Of a DNA stretch of 64,000 nucleotides, positions 60,868 through 64,000 are shown piece after piece. Made by a program: the position numbers and the translations under genes. The first letter of the stretch is position 1, and each line of letters starts with the position of its first letter. This stretch comes from Naganishia liquefaciens (taxonomy: Eukaryota; Basidiomycota; Tremellomycetes; Filobasidiales; Filobasidiaceae): contig BLZA01000023.1 of NCBI GenBank assembly GCA_013423385.1, positions 871,782-935,781 of the forward strand. The letters run 5' to 3'. Below the pieces are notes generated by a model. That model saw nothing but the letters and a program-made list of their open reading frames with translations. It had not been told where the DNA came from and ran no database searches.

Positions 60868-63800
60868 TCAGGTGGACCCATTGATCAGCCTAAGCGCCTC
60901 GGCCTGTGCCGACTTTTCCAAAGACTGCAGCAAGACTTGCATTTCCTCCCCGACGGGTTTCATCGGCGAAATCTCCTTGACGGAGATTGTGCCAAAATCG
61001 ACGGGCGATGTTTCCGGGCTGGATGACCATAAGGCCGCAGCATGGTCGACTTCATCTTCGTACATGACCGGTGGACTCGAGGGAGGGAGGTTTGTCCAGT
61101 CAAATGGCTGTCGAGTTGGCGACGATCCTCTGCTACATGGCGCCGATGGGAGTCCAGCCTCCAGCGAGTCGATATGCATCTCCAGGTCCGTGAGCTCGGG
61201 CTGGGTCGGGACGTTCTGCACGTTGTCTCCGTCCATCATTGCAGTCTCGTCGCTTCCCAGGTGGCCGCCGATCTCTGCTTGTTCCCGTGCCAGATGGCCG
61301 GTCGCGGCCAAGCTGACGACGCTTTCCGCCTGCTGACTCAACTTGAACAGCCCGGCGAGGTCCGGAGCCGTTCCCCACTCGAGCGGATCTTCCTGGGACA
61401 GACGTACGCTTCCGACCTCGGTCGGACTGGTGGCGGGCGATCGTTTACGGGTGTTGGCGCGCGAACTTCGGGATCCATCGTCGCTTAGGGGCATGTGGTT
61501 CGCCGGGACGAGGCTGAAGGGTGTTTCGCCGAGGTAGCGCTTGAGAACGGCTTCGGGGCTCTCCTTGATCTGCTGAAGTAGCGGAATCGCGGTGACTGTG
61601 TTTCCGTTTGGATCGAGAGGTTGGAGCGCCGAGGTCGCCGTGCGATGAGCAGGCACGGTGATCGTATGCGCGGGGATGGGCACCGAGGGATGGCCGAGGC
61701 TTTGCCCATTCTCCTTGTCATTTTTGGTGCCGCTGTGTGCCAGCTGTTCCGGCCATGGACCCGTCGCATGGCTCTTCCGATGACCAGCGCGCAGCTGTGC
61801 TTCCTTTTCCGCAACCGCCGACAAGTTGCGCTTGAGGCCCGCGTTCATTGTGGCGATATTCGAGTTTAGGGGCGCGACCTCGACTTTACAAGTTGGCATC
61901 GATGGCCTGCGAGCCGAGACCGGTTCAGACTTGACTGCCGTGGACGTGGACGTGGATGTGGGCGCGGGCGTGCCCGTCGTCGTGCTTGTTCCCGCATTCG
62001 CGCTCTTTTCCGCCGCCTTGGCCCGTCGCTTCTTCCACCGCGCGATATCCTTTTCCCAGAGTTCCTTGGGCCGCATCTTGCCCTTGTTGTTCCAGTACAA
62101 GCCGCAAGCTACAATGAATCCCCTCTCAGTAAAGAATCTACCCAAACGCAATCAGGCACTCACCATTGCACACCCTCTGACCGCCTTTGCCCTTGGTCCT
62201 CCACGAACTCGACTCGGTGATTCCGCAATTCGAGCAAATGGGCAAGTTGCGCCCGAAATGGTGCAACGGCTCGGGCGCGGACGTATTGTTGTTGTGCGCA
62301 CCCGGCTTGGCCATCGTTGACGTCGCTTCACGTCCTCGATTGTTGGTGTCGACTTGCACCGTCGTCGCCGCCGCCGCCGTCGCCGTCATCCCTGCTCCCC
62401 ACCTGACGGGCCGCCCTTCGTCGTCCAACACGACACTCACGACTTTCCGCTTCTTGCTCGACCCCGTCGCGATATTCAACGTCTTGACCCCGCCCGCTGC
62501 ACCCCTGCCGACCCTGGGCGGGACACTATCGATCGATACTCCGCCGCTCTTGCTCCGATGCTTGACGGGACTCGTCGCCGGTTGGCCCGACAAGAACCGC
62601 TCGACGAGCGCCGCCGGGTTCTTGCGAGCGAGTCGAACGACATTATCCACGTTGACAACCTGTTCGAGCATGGTTGTGCCGCCCGTCCCGCCCACGCGCG
62701 TGCGCGAGCGCGTTCGAGAAAAGATGTGCGACGACGTGGGTGATGCTGGATCCGTGTCGGATAGTCCGGCCGAGTGAAGCGCAAACCCGCGACGGCCTTG
62801 CACGCCGCGTTTGCGTTTACGGGTCTGGGATTGAAAGATGGCCATTTTCGAGTCGGTCGGGCGAAAGGAGCGGAAGGACGGGTGGTGCTCGGGCGCGGGC
62901 GGATGAGCCGAGAATCGGTCGGCGCACACCTCGGTCTTGGATTTGGCTGGTACCGGCGAGCTCGATTCCACCCAGTCCGGCTCGACCTTGACGAGGTCCG
63001 ACGTATACATCTCGACGTCCCCTGAGCACACGGCATCTTTGACCAGCGGCGGCGGTGGCGGCGGCGGCGTCGTCTCACCACCAAGTCCAAGCGCATCATA
63101 CACGGCTCGCTCTCGCTCCAGATCAAGCACCGCACCAGACCCGTCCACCGTGATCGGCACCTCCAACACGAGCCTCACATCGAGCACAGCTTCAATCCCG
63201 CTCGCGACCAAGCTCTGTAGCGCCACGACACCCGGGACTTGATCCTCGTCGACGGAGATCACGGAATCCAGCATTTCCGACGTCGTCAGATGAACTAATC
63301 GCCCCGTGACCGTGGTCTTGCCGGAATTCTTCTCGCAAAGAACAGACGCCACGGTGGATTTCGGTTGGAGGATTTGCTGTTCCTCGGCGGCGAGGGGTTG
63401 ATGCGGTGTCGTGAGGTGCGCATGCGCAGTGTGCGGCGACGAAACGGGCCATCCGTGCTGTGCGTCGTCATGCACGATCGGTTTTCCAAAGGGAGGATGT
63501 CCCGAATAGGGGTAGCCGAACTGCAAGGTGGGCTTGATGTCGATTTCGGTTTCCGGGATGCTGGATGATGATGAGCGTGTGCGACCGGACGAAAGATTCG
63601 GCGTGGCGGATTCGGGATTCGCGAGGCCGCCGACGGAGCCCCGGCTTGCGCGTGATCGTCGGCTTGACGTCGGGCTCTTGGCGTAGACAGGGATATATAT
63701 CTTGAGGTCCGCAATATGCCGGGAAGGAATAATCTCGGGACTTGAATGGTCATTTTCAGCAGACCGGTCGGCCTGAACCAGATTCCCGGTACTCACCTAG

Positions 63801-64000
63801 CCAAAAGAACAGCCTTGACCAAACCCTTCAAGCACACGGTCGCCGTCTGTTCCCCACGAGTCTCGCCCTCTTCCTGATCCGCGCTCCGCCGTCGCTTCCG
63901 TCCATGCGCCGCGAATTCCTGCACCTCGTGCACAAAGACGGGTACGAGCCCGCGAGCCGTCGTCGTATACGTGACATGGTCATCCGCTCCTCGTCGAGGC
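60868..64000 (-). CDS. GATA-type zinc-finger protein (5' end beyond the window)
   Basis: Likely DNA-binding transcription factor. The zinc finger spans an intron (about 62,103-62,160): ICSNCGITESSSWRT, then KGKGGQRVCNACGLYWNNKG and KMRPKELWEKDI. This is C-x2-C-x18-C-x2-C with the canonical CNACGLY. N-terminal to it lies a large region with ARGLVPVFVHEVQEFAAHG, CLKGLVKAVLLAS joined across a 56-nt intron to PEIIPSRHIADLKIYIPVYA, and a long low-complexity stretch with a Pro run near 63,050 and a basic TRKRKRGVQGRR. C-terminal to the finger is a basic helix RWKKRRAKAAEKS, then 370 disordered residues rich in Ser/Pro, ending AEALRLINGST. One finger only, placed C-terminal of the middle. The first exon or exons lie to the right of the window. 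Confidence 0.83.

Noticed and set aside
62476-63135. Arg-rich 219-codon minus-strand frame within the GATA gene
   Set aside because: Alternative frame of the GC-rich GATA coding sequence; the overlapping frame joins the zinc finger and is the real one.

Overview
This is a compact, intron-rich nuclear fungal region, most likely from a basidiomycete yeast and probably Tremellomycetes-like. I infer this from many introns of about 45-100 nt with GTNNGT donors and CTNAC/CTAAT-like branch sites, a mitochondrial-type CPA2, a NUS1/NgBR-type protein and a GATA factor with an 18-residue zinc loop. The taxon is inferred from gene content and structure, not proven. I saw no rRNA, tRNA, CRISPR array, transposon or viral element.

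Layout: TRAPPC11 (+) 61-4967; NMD3 (-) 5057-6943; VPS15 (+) 7447-13279; a 1.9 kb gap with tandem duplications; DCAF7/WDR68 (+) 15207-16836; POP3 (-) 17128-18808; NUS1 (+) 19056-20313; TSC10 (-) 21014-22404; CPA2 (+) 23460-27537; PDE1 (+) 28708-30717; ARP1 (-) 31071-32923; NUP188 (+) 33300-39576; a PIN3/LSB1-like SH3 protein (-) 39986-41115; ERD2 (-) 41634-42635; TOP2 (+) 43265-48344; MDM38/LETM1 (-) 48537-51180; PSY4/PPP4R2 (+) 51428-53346; a PQ-loop membrane protein (-) 53458-54794; a gap with a decayed-looking minus-strand locus; a YMR099C-type hexose-6-phosphate mutarotase (+) 56763-58220; a 2.6 kb gene-poor gap with a small membrane ORF, a 12-bp repeat array and coiled-coil fragments; and a GATA zinc-finger protein (-) 60868 running off the right end.

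The genes are conserved single-copy housekeeping genes and do not form an obvious pathway cluster. Loose themes are membrane traffic (TRAPPC11, VPS15, ERD2, PIN3), lipid and dolichol synthesis (TSC10, NUS1), RNA and ribosome work (NMD3, POP3), nuclear pore and chromosomes (NUP188, TOP2), and signalling (PDE1, PSY4, DCAF7). Strands mostly alternate, so most neighbours are convergent (tails 90-700 bp apart) or divergent (shared promoters of about 250-1050 bp).

The right quarter (about 48.5-58 kb and 60.8-64 kb) looks more GC-rich than the rest. It carries triplet runs in coding sequence and simple-repeat pyrimidine tracts at 3' splice sites. The most notable observations are an 11-nt micro-exon in ERD2, a probable GC-AG first intron in TRAPPC11, a 387-nt intron in POP3, two TTACGTAA palindromes at matched distances from two divergent start codons, and two gaps that look like gene graveyards. 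Exon junctions were read by eye from splice signals and family conservation.
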